A DNA stretch of 64,000 nt from Cylindrodendrum hubeiense (Eukaryota > Ascomycota > Sordariomycetes > Hypocreales > Nectriaceae): the NCBI GenBank assembly GCA_014621425.1, contig JAANBB010000206.1, positions 1 through 64,000 on the forward strand, given 5' to 3'. Below the pieces are notes generated by a model. It did no database searches. It saw only the letters and a program-made list of their open reading frames with translations, and had not been told where the DNA came from. A program made the position numbers and the translations under genes. Positions 24,125 through 33,594 of the stretch are shown here, one piece after another (the stretch's first letter is position 1; each line of letters starts with the position of its first letter).

Positions 24125-24645
24125 TCTTTCAAGACTCTGATGAATAAAAGGAATGGGATGCATAGAAGGATGAATAATGTATGAAAATGTGGGAAAATGA
24201 TAGTGAGTCAAGCATTAGCCTAGCAGTGATCACGGCCAATTCAATCATGCATACGAATACTATACCATGTAGAAGTTCAACTCTATAATACCAACATACA
24301 AACGAAACCACAGAGTAGAACCTAGGGTTATTGGAGAAAATACCAATCACTAGCTCACCCCGACCAGTAACTTGAGTTCTCATTATACCAGGGTAAGACC
24401 TTCGAGGGTGATTAAGTGCGTGCAGAGGGATTCGCGGGCAAGCCAATCACGGCACAGTGCGCGTGTGGAGCACCGTCAATCAACACTGTTATGTGGGTCT
24501 CCGACGTCAACATCGCGGCGTGCACAAGGCAATCATCGCGATAACCGTCATTCTTTCATGCGACTGCCATTGCGCAAAACTGCCCCGGAATACGCGCCGT
24601 ACTTTCTTATGGCATGCCCACCCTGCAGATGCAACAGTTGCGTTG
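24125..24645. other. Spacer before RAD17
   Basis: About 520 bp separate the questin-oxidase-like gene from RAD17. The first part is AT-rich (3' UTR-like). The frame of RAD17 stays open upstream to about 24457, but the family-like basic N-terminus begins at 24646. Confidence 0.5.
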
Positions 24646-27213
24646 ATGGCCCCGCCCGCGAAGCGCCGCCGGCGGAATGTCGTCGACGCTTCTGACGATG
24701 AAGACGAGCACCCCCGAGCCAACACCCTGACGAACTTTCTGCTCTCCTCGCCGAGCTCACCGGCCAAGATACGAGCCCCGACGGCATCCCCGAGTCCTTC
24801 GAAAGGCAGAAATGCTTCAGGCCCGCTCTCCACGAATGGTTCCAATCGCCTGACCCGACGAGCTACGTCGCAGAAGAACGGGACAAGTCCCGGCCCCAAG
24901 AAGTCCAGGGATGTCGGGAAGGGAAAGGATGAGGGAAAGACGGCGGATTTGAAGACACTCTTTTCGAAGCAAGCACAACGAGCCACGAAGGCCGGGGGTC
25001 TCGCAGACAGAAAGACCATTCCTCTCGACGACATAATCAGCGACCCCATATCAGAGGACGAGATTTCGGAGCTGAAAGCCAGCTCGTCAAGTTTGGTCAG
25101 CCAACATGCAAAGAAGAGATTAAGGAATGGAATACCGCTGTCATTGGCGGATGCCCCAAGCGCCAGCCAGAAGTTTCTCAAACCACCGAAACCAGCCTTT
25201 CTAGCGACCGTCAACGACGATTCACGGCCATGGTCAGAGCGGTTTGGACCTAGAAACTTGGATGAGCTCGTGGTCCACAAGAAGAAGGTCTCGGATGTGA
25301 GGAGGTGGCTGGAGGATGTCACAGCAGGGCGCATGCGGCAGCGGCTGCTGATCCTGAAAGGTGCTGCTGGCTCGGGCAAGACCACTACTATGCGACTGCT
25401 TGCAAGCGACATGGGATGCGAGCTTCTTGAATGGAGAAACCCCACAGGCAACTCTAGTCTGGGGTTCGTATCAGCATCAACGCAGTTCAACGAGTTTCTT
25501 GGGCGGGGTGGCAAATTTGGCGCACTGGATACGGACAGTGCCGAATCGACGGCCCCTGGCAGCTCATATGCTACCTCGAAGCACCAATCCAAGCGCGTCA
25601 TACTCATCGAAGAGTTCCCAAACACATTCTCGAGGTCTTCGACGGCCTTGACCTCATTCCGAAATACGATCCTTCACTATCTCGCCTCCAACACCCCTTC
25701 CCTGTCCATGTTTTCTTCACATTCACAGAACGAACCGATTACACCAGTAGTTATGGTCATATCAGAAACTCTATTGACTACGACATCAGCCTCAGCCGAC
25801 AGTTTCACAGCCCATCGCTTGTTGGGGCCGGAAATTCTTCGTCACCCAGGCGTAGGCATTATCGAATTTAACGCTGTTGCGCCTTCGCTACTTGCCAAAG
25901 CTCTAGAGCTAGTGGTGCAGAAAGAAGCTAGGAAGTCCGGTCGACGAAAGACGCCCGGCCCACTAGTGTTGAAGCGTCTCGGGGAGATTGGTGACATCCG
26001 GAATGCGGTGGCCTCCCTCGAGTTCCTCTGCCTGAAAGGTGACCAGCAAGCGGATTGGGGCTCCAAGGTAGCTTTCACGAAGCAGAAGAAGAGTGTTAGA
26101 GATGGCATTGGACTCACCCAAGGCGAGCAAGATAGTCTGGAGCTCATATCCCAGCGCGAAGCCAGCTTGGGGATCTTTCACGCTGTCGGAAAGGTAGTAT
26201 ACAACAAACGGGATGATGCCGCTCCTCGAAACGACACGGTGGAGAACTTGCCGGGTTTCCTCTCACAGCACTCGCGGCCCAAACGTTCCCAGGTCTCTGT
26301 TGACTCCCTAATTGATGAGACGGGGACGGATACACACACATTCATCTCAGCACTTCACGAGAACTACCTCCTCTCGTGCGAGAGTACCGGCCCCATGGAC
26401 CTCTCCACTCCCATGGATTACGTCAATGAGTGCATCGAATATCTCTCTCAGAGTGATCTCCTCTGTTCTTCTCGAGATGTCTTTTTTGGTGGCGGGGGCG
26501 GCTTCTCGGGCAAAGACTCTGGCAGTCAGCTCATGCGTCAGGACGACATAACTTTCCAAGTCGCCGTCCGCGGCATGTTGTTCTCATTACCCAACCCAGT
26601 CAAGCGGAAAACCACCACCATGGCCAAAGGTAGCGACGCCTTCAAGATGTTCTACCCGACGAGCCTCAAACTGTGGCGTGCCAAGGAGGAGCTCGAGGGC
26701 CTTGTTGACGTCTGGTCAACGAAACTCCTAAAAGGTGAAGGCAACGCGCCCACCAAGAACCTCACGGATGGTGCCACGGCGTTCCGCCGCCCGCAGCAAA
26801 CTTCCAGTGACTCTTCCTGGATGCAGCGCAAGCAACAAAATCGCCCGGATAACATCCCAAAACACCAAGACGAAGAGTCTGAGGACAACGTACCCCTCCT
26901 GTCCCTCGGCAGCGCGGCCCGTCGCGAGATGCTCCTCGAGCGTCTGCCTTATATGGCACATATCGCCCGTGGCCGCAAAACATCCACCTTCCGCCTCCGT
27001 GACCTAGAAAAGGTGGTCTCCTTTCGAGGCATAGCCGCCGCCGACGAGGAATCCGATGGCGATGAGGAGCCGGCAGTGGGGGAAGCGTGGGCCACCGACA
27101 AGCCCTCTGAGGAGGCGAGTCCACGCAAGAAGAGTGCGGGTATCCGTTCTAGTGGCGTATCAGGTCTCCTAGCACAGAAGCTCGTGCTAAGTGATGATGA
27201 TATCGAGGATTGA
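24646..27213 (+). CDS. RAD17: Checkpoint clamp loader RAD17 (yeast Rad24), 855 aa, single exon
   Basis: Rad17 replaces Rfc1 in an RFC-like complex that loads the 9-1-1 checkpoint clamp at damaged DNA in the nucleus. I placed the start at the ATG at 24646 (MAPPAKRRRRNVVD), a basic, nuclear-type N-terminus; the frame is open further upstream but without support. Motifs: the entry segment PWSERFGPRNLDELVVHKKK, Walker A GAAGSGKT at 239-246, and the Walker-B-like VILIEEFPN at 318-326, where EE replaces the DE of other loaders as is usual for Rad17. Downstream ATPase and lid segments (EIGDIRNAVASLEFLC) follow. The C-terminus is acidic and Ser-rich (SDDDIED end), suited to phosphorylation. Length is slightly above the yeast and human proteins. 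No intron is apparent. Confidence 0.92.
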   Translation: MAPPAKRRRRNVVDASDDEDEHPRANTLTNFLLSSPSSPAKIRAPTASPSPSKGRNASGPLSTNGSNRLTRRATSQKNGTSPGPKKSRDVGKGKDEGKTADLKTLFSKQAQRATKAGGLADRKTIPLDDIISDPISEDEISELKASSSSLVSQHAKKRLRNGIPLSLADAPSASQKFLKPPKPAFLATVNDDSRPWSERFGPRNLDELVVHKKKVSDVRRWLEDVTAGRMRQRLLILKGAAGSGKTTTMRLLASDMGCELLEWRNPTGNSSLGFVSASTQFNEFLGRGGKFGALDTDSAESTAPGSSYATSKHQSKRVILIEEFPNTFSRSSTALTSFRNTILHYLASNTPSLSMFSSHSQNEPITPVVMVISETLLTTTSASADSFTAHRLLGPEILRHPGVGIIEFNAVAPSLLAKALELVVQKEARKSGRRKTPGPLVLKRLGEIGDIRNAVASLEFLCLKGDQQADWGSKVAFTKQKKSVRDGIGLTQGEQDSLELISQREASLGIFHAVGKVVYNKRDDAAPRNDTVENLPGFLSQHSRPKRSQVSVDSLIDETGTDTHTFISALHENYLLSCESTGPMDLSTPMDYVNECIEYLSQSDLLCSSRDVFFGGGGGFSGKDSGSQLMRQDDITFQVAVRGMLFSLPNPVKRKTTTMAKGSDAFKMFYPTSLKLWRAKEELEGLVDVWSTKLLKGEGNAPTKNLTDGATAFRRPQQTSSDSSWMQRKQQNRPDNIPKHQDEESEDNVPLLSLGSAARREMLLERLPYMAHIARGRKTSTFRLRDLEKVVSFRGIAAADEESDGDEEPAVGEAWATDKPSEEASPRKKSAGIRSSGVSGLLAQKLVLSDDDIED

Positions 27214-27485
27214 GACGATTTGGCGATAGGAATAATAAAATGTATGTACACTGTAAAATACCTGGACGGAATGCATTTGGCTTGATCAAAGACGGGATCG
27301 GTACCTAGCTTACGTATAAGACACGAATGGATTATAAAGCAAGTCACTTCCTCGAGGTGTGAGGGTGTTCATATGTTGGTGCTTCATTTCAAATCGGGTA
27401 GAGCGAGCAAGAGTGTAATTGTCACGCCGCGTGGGCTAGATATATCCAAATTAGTGACACCCATCCATCAATAAGCTCTAGCTTC

Positions 27486-27587
27486 GGTGAGATGGCCGAG
27501 TTGGTTATGGCGCCAGGTTAAGGTCAACCTTAACACCTCAATTTCCTGGTGGAGCAATCCTCCTGGGTTCGAATCCCAGTCTCATCA
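27486..27587 (+). tRNA. tRNA-Leu (anticodon AAG) with a 20-nt intron
   Basis: The acceptor stem GGTGAGA (27486-27492) pairs with TCTCATC (27580-27586), with A as discriminator. The D-arm region (GCCGAGTTGGTTATGGC), anticodon stem CCAGG/CCTGG (27513-27517 and 27545-27549), long class-II variable arm and T-arm CTGGGTTCGAATCCCAG are all present. The anticodon AAG is at 27520-27522. An intron of 20 nt (27524-27543) follows position 37. Its ACCTTAAC segment can pair with the anticodon-loop GTTAAGGT, the usual shape for a tRNA splicing substrate. Internal A and B boxes are intact. Confidence 0.95.
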
Positions 27588-27596
27588 TTTCTTTTT
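27588..27596 (+). terminator. RNA polymerase III terminator of the tRNA-Leu gene
   Basis: TTTCTTTTT begins directly after the discriminator base. A run of four or more T is the standard Pol III stop signal. Confidence 0.85.
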
Positions 27597-28405
27597 GCAC
27601 TTCGATTGTATGGTTCATTCCTTTTGCAGTTTTGTCTTCTAGTGCTTAGTGTGTTTTGCACGTGGAGTTTAAGGTGTAGATCAATATTAGTTGGGTCGTC
27701 TTTGTTCTCGAGGAGTGTAGATCTGGGTAATGATGTTGGGGTACCTACCTACCTACCTTAAGTGAGTGTGGAACTAAACGACGTTGGTGTATGTTTTTTT
27801 TTCTTTTTCTCTTTCGTTTAACGGGTTGAAGATCTGTGGTGAGAGGTAATTCATTTTAGGCAAGTCATTTTCCTACCAGGTATGCTTTTATTGCTCTGAT
27901 AATTATCAAAGTTCAGCAATAGAGACAGACAGCTTTATTGTGCTTGATATCTCTTCGACCGAGATGTCCTACCCTACACCACAGCATTAGCCCCCGCCCT
28001 CTCGATTAAGATGGCCGTGTCATGACTGCTGCACAGCAGCGTGTACTCAGCTGCACGGCGTAAGCTCCTAATACGGAGCGTGTGTATGTTGACTCTGTCA
28101 TCAAGGTAGCTACCCTAGATGCCGCGAAGGCTTGTTGCGACACTGCATATGCGTGCAAAGTGTTGCGTGCTCGCAGTGTGCTCTGGTGCCTACCCAGGTA
28201 CCTCTAACCCACTGGCAAGGAGGCTAGGTACCTACACACTACCTCTAGCCGCATCCATCTCGCTGGTCCCTCCACCCACCCGCTCCAGGCAGCCCATCCC
28301 ATCTTATCCCGTCATATTCATTCCCATCAATCAACCAGCCTCGTCCCCGATACTCATCCCCCGCGCTGAAAACCACACAGAAGCTGCATCTCCACAGCCG
28401 TCGCC
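27597..28405. other. Spacer between tRNA-Leu and the GDSL hydrolase gene
   Basis: No gene seen. GGTACCTA/TACCTACC units recur (about 27738-27760, 28195-28235), the same motif class as in other spacers. The last 150 bp are pyrimidine-rich with many CATC/CCC runs, consistent with a 5' leader. Confidence 0.5.
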
Positions 28406-29456
28406 ATGGCCCTCAAGCCCCTCCGCATCCTCTGCTTCGGCGACTCGCTTACCTCGGGCTACTTCTGCTTCGGCATGGACTCACATCCCTACTCGCTGAA
28501 GCTGGAGGACAAGCTCACCGGCGCGCTCCCCGAGTTCGACGTCCAAATCGTCACAAACGGCGTCCCCGGCGACGTCGCTACCTTTAAGCGCTTCACTGAC
28601 CGCATGAGAGAGGAATGTATGTGTCCTTTTCCCCCTTCGTTGCCATGACGTCTTCACGGTTCATGAGCTACCCCCACCATGGCACGCGATGAGATACCCC
28701 ACCGCCAACCCGGGCCTCACTCACTAAAGCGATGGTTTCGTATTGCGAATGTCGCTGACCTCTCATTCTCTTGATTCACAGGCGACAAGCGCTACTTTGA
28801 TTGGGCCATAGTCCTTGCTGGCACCAAGTATGTCCCCCTCAGCCTACATACCTGATGGGCCACAGCCTTGTCATGACTGGTATCTAATGCCTCCACAGTG
28901 ACCTGGCTTACGGCATCTCCACTGCAAGCATTTACGAGTCCCTCCAAGAGACCTGGAACATCCCGCTCTCCAAGGCAGGCAAGGTCCTTGCCCTCACTGT
29001 CCCGGAGTGCGAGGCCAGGGGGGAGAAGCTTACCAGGAGACGCGACGAGCTCAACAACAGTATCATGAACCACCAGCAACCCAATTTGTACGTATGCCCA
29101 TCCTCACAAGCCCGACATGGGGCATTGTCGGGGTTTGCAGCTAACCCTCCAACAGCCACTCCTTCGACCTCAAATCTCACATTCCGTATCACTCTCTCTC
29201 CGAGGCTGACCGTGAAAAGTACTGGGACGACGGCCTGCACCTGCGGGATGACGGATACGACTGGATGGGAGACCACATAGCCAACGCCCTAATACGCATC
29301 ATCCGGGAGGAGGGGGAACCGGGACCAGCATCCGCGACGACCAGGAGGCGGTTATCCAAACAAGCCAGATACGAAGCAGCCCTTGCGGAGGAGACCGGCA
29401 ACCCCCGAAACATCAGCGAGGGGTACGTGGTCGTCAGAAAGAAAGACCTGGACTAA
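28406..29456 (+). CDS. SGNH/GDSL-type hydrolase (lipase/esterase), 248 aa, four exons
   Basis: Exons: 28406-28616, 28782-28827, 28899-29087 and 29156-29456. The introns have GTATGT, GTATGT and GTACGT donors and CAG acceptors, and frame is kept throughout. SGNH blocks: FGDSLTSGY with nucleophile Ser14, the block-II glycine region VTNGVPGD, GTND (Gly84, Asn86), and DGLH with Asp174 and His177 as the catalytic acid and base. All four signature residues are present, so the enzyme should be an active ester hydrolase. There is no signal peptide (MALKPLRILCF is not a secretion signal), which suggests an intracellular enzyme. Substrate is unknown. A second exon of only 46 bp is notable. The gene converges on CSN4, with 159 bp between stops. 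Confidence 0.9.
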
Positions 29457-29615
29457 ATGTTGACCTCGTTGACCATGCAAGTCTAAAATCCCAATGAATC
29501 TCTTGCTATGCGTTGGACAGGAAAATGAAAAAGAGAAAAAAAAACCCCTGGACACCACCCAACCGCCCCAAACGCCTTGTGCAATGAATGCTACCTCTTT
29601 ATTTTTTGTCTTCCT

Positions 29616-30938
29616 TCATACCACAAGATTTGCGGCCACGAATTCCTTGTAGATAGAGTTAGCGCGATGTAGAAGCCGATATAATGACTGATGAGAACTC
29701 ACGGGAAACTCCTTTTGCAATGCGTTGGTGACGTTCTCCACTTCCTCGGCCAAGCTCTCGACGTTGGCATCCCACTTGCGCATCTCCTTGCCGACAATCA
29801 CTTCTGCTCGGCCGCTGCCCCTCTCGCCGGATGCCTCACCGCCCTCGAACCAGACGATGCCGTCAAGTTGGTCCATCCGGCCCACCAGGCGGCCTTGCTC
29901 AATCATTCGTGCCGTAGTCTCCTCCGCCTTGTCAGCATCCAAGCCCAGGAGCAGCCCGAGGGCCTCGAAGCGGATATTGCTGTACAGCCTGGAGGCTCCC
30001 AAGAGGTTGTGCTCGACGACGGCCTTGGCGAGGACGGTTGAGCCGTCCGAGGTGGTCGCCAGCTGATGCGGTTGCAGGCCCTCGGCGAACTTGTCAACTT
30101 CCTCCGGCGACAGGAGGCGGTCGAGGAACATCTTCTCCAGGATACCAAACTCGTCCAGCTGCACCGACCGCTCGTCCTTGTATAGGCGTCCCAGCGTGCG
30201 ACTTCGCATGGGGCCGGCCGGGGCCAAGACGGCGCACTTGACAGCCATGCTCAGTGTGTGCAGGCGCTCCTCCTCGGCAATGGCGGGGGAGAAGCTGATC
30301 TCGTGATATCGCTGCGAGCCTGACAGGAAGTCACGCTTGGCGTCCTGGATGCGGGCCTGGGAGAGCTTGAAGTGGAGGGTCAAGTCTTGGTCGGGCACGT
30401 TGTGCATAATGTTCTTGAGCTTGTTGATGTACATCTCGGCGGCGGTGGAGTCGTCGACCTCGAGGTAGTTGCGGACGATGCGGACCCAGGTGCGGGCCTT
30501 TTCCTCATCGGTGATCTTGCGCTGCGAGCTGTCGAGCGGGATGTCGGCCAGCGTCTTGGCAGCGTCGAGGAAGTCCTCGTTGTGCTCGTGGGCGGTGGCA
30601 ATGAGCTCGCGGAGGGTAGCGCCGGCGTCGAGGAAGGACGAGGACGAGGGCTGGGCGGAGAGTATGTTGAGCGTGCGGTTGCCGACCTCGATCCACATCT
30701 CCTCGTCCTTGAGCCCCTTGAGGGTGGCGACGAAGGCATTCAGGACGGAGCGGGTGGCGACAACGCCGAGGCCTTGGCCGAAGAAGGAGTCGACGATGGC
30801 GTTGAGGTCGTCGATTGCGGAGGCGGGGGACGAGAGCGTCTTGATCTCGGCGAGGAGCTGTTCGTAGAGGGGGCCCTTTTCGCCGGTGGCGGACTGGGCG
30901 CGCGAGAGGGCGTCGGTGACCTTGGAGTTGGGCGCCAT
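29616..30938 (-). CDS. CSN4: COP9 signalosome subunit 4 (PCI-domain protein), 421 aa spliced
   Basis: The COP9 signalosome removes Nedd8 from cullins and so controls SCF ubiquitin ligases; in filamentous fungi it affects development and secondary metabolism. The start MAPNSKVTDALSRAQ at 30938 begins a frame with helical repeats followed by a PCI-type C-terminal region. Strongly CSN4-like segments include STAAEMYINKLKNIMHNVPD and FSPAIAEEERLHTLSMAV. The frame can be read without an intron. However, 29702-29646 has a GTGAGT donor, a GCTAAC branch and an ACAAG acceptor, is 57 bp (3n) and lacks stops. Spliced: exons 30938-29703 and 29645-29616, ending FPEFVAANLVV (421 aa). Unspliced: 440 aa. I prefer the spliced form because of its good splice signals and the family-like short C-terminus. 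Confidence 0.93.
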   Translation of the reverse strand: MAPNSKVTDALSRAQSATGEKGPLYEQLLAEIKTLSSPASAIDDLNAIVDSFFGQGLGVVATRSVLNAFVATLKGLKDEEMWIEVGNRTLNILSAQPSSSSFLDAGATLRELIATAHEHNEDFLDAAKTLADIPLDSSQRKITDEEKARTWVRIVRNYLEVDDSTAAEMYINKLKNIMHNVPDQDLTLHFKLSQARIQDAKRDFLSGSQRYHEISFSPAIAEEERLHTLSMAVKCAVLAPAGPMRSRTLGRLYKDERSVQLDEFGILEKMFLDRLLSPEEVDKFAEGLQPHQLATTSDGSTVLAKAVVEHNLLGASRLYSNIRFEALGLLLGLDADKAEETTARMIEQGRLVGRMDQLDGIVWFEGGEASGERGSGRAEVIVGKEMRKWDANVESLAEEVENVTNALQKEFPVSSHQSLYRLLHRANSIYKEFVAANLVV

Positions 30939-31801
30939 GGTGGTCAGTCGTCGGTTGGCGGGTGTCCAAAGGAGATGAAGATGCAAGATGCGAGTGGAGG
31001 AGTTACTGGAGTTACTGGAGTGAGGTTGCGGCAACTATCGAATTAGGCACAAGGTAGGTCGTAGGCTCCGAAGGTGGGGGGGAAGCTCTGAGAATTAGCG
31101 GGGCAGCCACTAGGTGGGTAGGTCCGCTGTTAGTGTCTCGGTTGCTAGTCTCCAGATCCGTCACCGCGATCGGTCAACAGCGGGTCTGGAAGACGGCCAT
31201 GTTATGGAATCCACTGTTGATGATGCTGTTTTTGCTTCTTTTTCATTTCATCCAACATGTGTTGGATGTCCTACGTACTTACGATACCAGCTAAATGCAT
31301 GCATTGTAATTTGAAGTTGCTGAGCTGTCTCTGCCCAGCTGTATCCGCGAGGACCTTGGCTTCCGCGGCAAGCACAGGTGGAATAAGGCATCGACATTCC
31401 CTCCCTGACGCGAATCTAGAGGTCATACATACCCTTCCCTCTCCAAGATCAATTGCCCGGGAAAATAAGTTCCGGTGTCTGGGAAGCGGGGGATTGGGCA
31501 AATCAGATTCACATGCTGGAAATACATGCTAACAATGAACCGTAGTATCTTTAAATAATGCTTTCTGTATGCCTGCTTACCTAGTCTCACATGTAAAGCG
31601 AAGAATCTGTCTGACCCGGTGACCTTCTAGCCATCTTCCCGGTATCCATGGATGTCTGCCATGAAAATGCCCCTTCCCAATATCCCAACACGCCAGTCTG
31701 AAATGATAAAAATACAATCGTCCTCGCCGAAACGCCCAGCATACCAAGTTCGGAGAGAACCGCCTATCCCTCCCCCACCCCGTCTTCGCGTGAGCCCGCA
31801 T
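30939..31801. other. Spacer between CSN4 start and PXMP4-type gene end
   Basis: About 860 bp hold the CSN4 promoter and the 3' region of the next gene on the same strand. No gene seen. Confidence 0.5.
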
Positions 31802-32819
31802 CTATTTGTTGTGCCAAACCAGCGTCCGGAGCGAGTCAAAGTCGTTGCATTCCTTGTAGATGTACGTCATGCTGTTGCGCAGGCTCGACTGCAGCTCCTC
31901 CGGGTGGTAACGGAATACGAGCATCACCATTGCCCACGACAGCGACGCAAACGCGGGCCACGCATAGTGGTTGATCTTTGAGTTGAGCGGCTCCGAGGAC
32001 ACCCCGGGGAAGCCCACGCCCGGCTTGACTGCGATGCGCGCCAGCGCCAGCATCACACGAGCGAAGACGTAGATGACGATCTGCTGGTTGACCGACGAGA
32101 TCTTGCCGGACCGCTTGGAGCGTCCGCCGAAGACGAAGTAGCCGCCAACGAGGCCGCCGAAGAAGGAGTCGTATGCCCCTGGATCGCATCTTGGTTAGCA
32201 TTATTTCATGCAGAAGCAGGGGTGTGGGACGCCATTACCCTCTTTGCCGGGCGTTGCGCCAAAGTTCTTGAGCGCAAGCATCGTTAGCTTGTATATGACG
32301 GCGAAGCGTGCCAAGTTGCTGGCATGGTGTCTTGTCGCCCGCAAGACCAGTGAGACCTTGTGTCGGAATCTATACAGCCACGTGCGTCAGTATATTGTCC
32401 ATGGGCGGTCGGGGAGTTCTTTCGGTGGAGGGCGCCGGCAGCGTAGGAGGAGTAGGAGGTCGAACTTACGTTCCGGAGCGGAAGAGGAAGATCATGCTGC
32501 AGACGAGAGCACAACGAGTCAGTGACGAGGCCAGGCCACAGGCAATGGAGGGGAGTACTCACACCAGCGCATGCGGAAACCGCACCTTGGTTCCATAGAC
32601 AGCGCCATTGCGGGCCGTCTTGATGAGCGACAGCAAGTCATGGTATCGCGGGTCCCGGACGATTTGCTCCAGCGCGTTCTGCATACGTCAACGTCAGCCA
32701 ACTGTGCGCGTCGCCGTCCCAGGCAAGGCCGCGATGCCCGACGGCACGGCCCTGCACCTGGCGGAATCGCATGGCATGGCAGGACGTACTTTGATCCCTT
32801 CGAGGGCGGTCGACGCCAT
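31802..32819 (-). CDS. Peroxisomal membrane protein of the PXMP4 (Tim17/Pmp24) family, 226 aa, five exons
   Basis: Exons: 32819-32790, 32678-32563, 32496-32470, 32369-32239 and 32178-31802. All introns have GT-AG ends with good donors (GTACGT, GTGAGT, GTAAGT, GTAATG), and the frame is continuous. Exon 1 is only 30 bp (MASTALEGIK) and exon 3 only 27 bp. Family marks are YDSFFGGLVGGYFVFGG, VNQQIVIYVFARVMLALARI and the terminal segment MTYIYKECNDF, ending in WHNK. PXMP4/Pmp24 is an integral peroxisomal membrane protein of the Tim17/22/23/Pmp24 superfamily with about four membrane segments; its transport role is not settled. The short intron-rich layout differs from the intron-poor neighbours. 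The identification rests on the spliced reading, which is consistent in all four junctions. Confidence 0.87.
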
Positions 32820-33594
32820 GGTGCCGCAATGGGGTCCGGCCTCGGCAAAAGGGTCTCGAGGAAGGGAAGCCGGTGGGCAGGCGTCGCGAGATTGGAAGCG
32901 GGAGCTGACGGGTTGCGGAGCCTTACCACCACATCGAACGAGAAAAAGTGACGTATAGAAAGGGTAGAACGGTGATGTCGGAATGAGGTTCTGTCGGGCG
33001 TTGTAAATGGGGGAGTCGTTTGGGTCGGGGTTCGAGATCCCGAGGCAGAAGCCCAGATCGATGAGATGTGGATGTCACCTGTTCCAAGCCTCGGATGTGG
33101 AATTGTCTTCGGCTTGTGTTGCGGAGAATGGCAGCTAGAGCCGGCATCCCCGCCACGGCTGCGGCCACAGGGGACCAAGGGCCTATGACGCAGGGGGTCG
33201 TCACTGAGGGTCGTCACTGAGGGTCGTCGCTGAGGGTTGCCACTTGAGCCTTTGGAGCGAGCATTCCCCACGCTTTTTGTGGATATTTGGCATGTGATCT
33301 CTCTCGCGGGTCGACGGAAGCAAGATTCAGATCCTGGGGACGCATGTTGATTGCGGCATTGGCATTCGCTTCCCTTTTCTGGCCTTGCTTGTTCAATAAT
33401 TCTCCTCGTTGGGTATGCTCCTCGTCCGGGGTGCTTCAAGCCATGCCGCCCGTACCGTCCGTGCTATCCATGCCCTCTGTGCCCGCTCTCCATCCGCCAA
33501 CGTAAATATCCCAACTGGGCCAACTCCATTCGCTATGTAACCTTGCCATGCTCTTCCAGCCGCAAAACAATACCGCTATTTGCCTGTCCAACCC
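32820..33594. other. Spacer between PXMP4-type gene start and Pol X gene end
   Basis: No gene supported. A long minus-strand open frame overlapping 32519-33439 is contradicted by the PXMP4 exons it overlaps. A 13-bp tandem repeat lies at 33196-33248. Confidence 0.5.
33196..33248. repeat. 13-bp tandem repeat, about four copies
   Basis: Units GGTCGTCACTGAG start at 33196 and 33209, with a one-base variant at 33222 and a degenerate copy at 33235. It is intergenic, upstream of the PXMP4-type gene. Confidence 0.85.

Noticed and set aside
24507..25625. Long open frame antisense to RAD17
   Set aside because: It lies fully opposite the conserved RAD17 ATPase region. It follows from GC-rich codon use on the coding strand and has no recognisable protein features.
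30372..31046. 224-codon plus-strand frame
   Set aside because: It is antisense to CSN4, with Gly/Val/Glu bias typical of a shadow frame.
32519..33439. 306-codon minus-strand frame
   Set aside because: It overlaps PXMP4-type exons in another frame. The PXMP4 reading is supported by four in-frame splices and family motifs.
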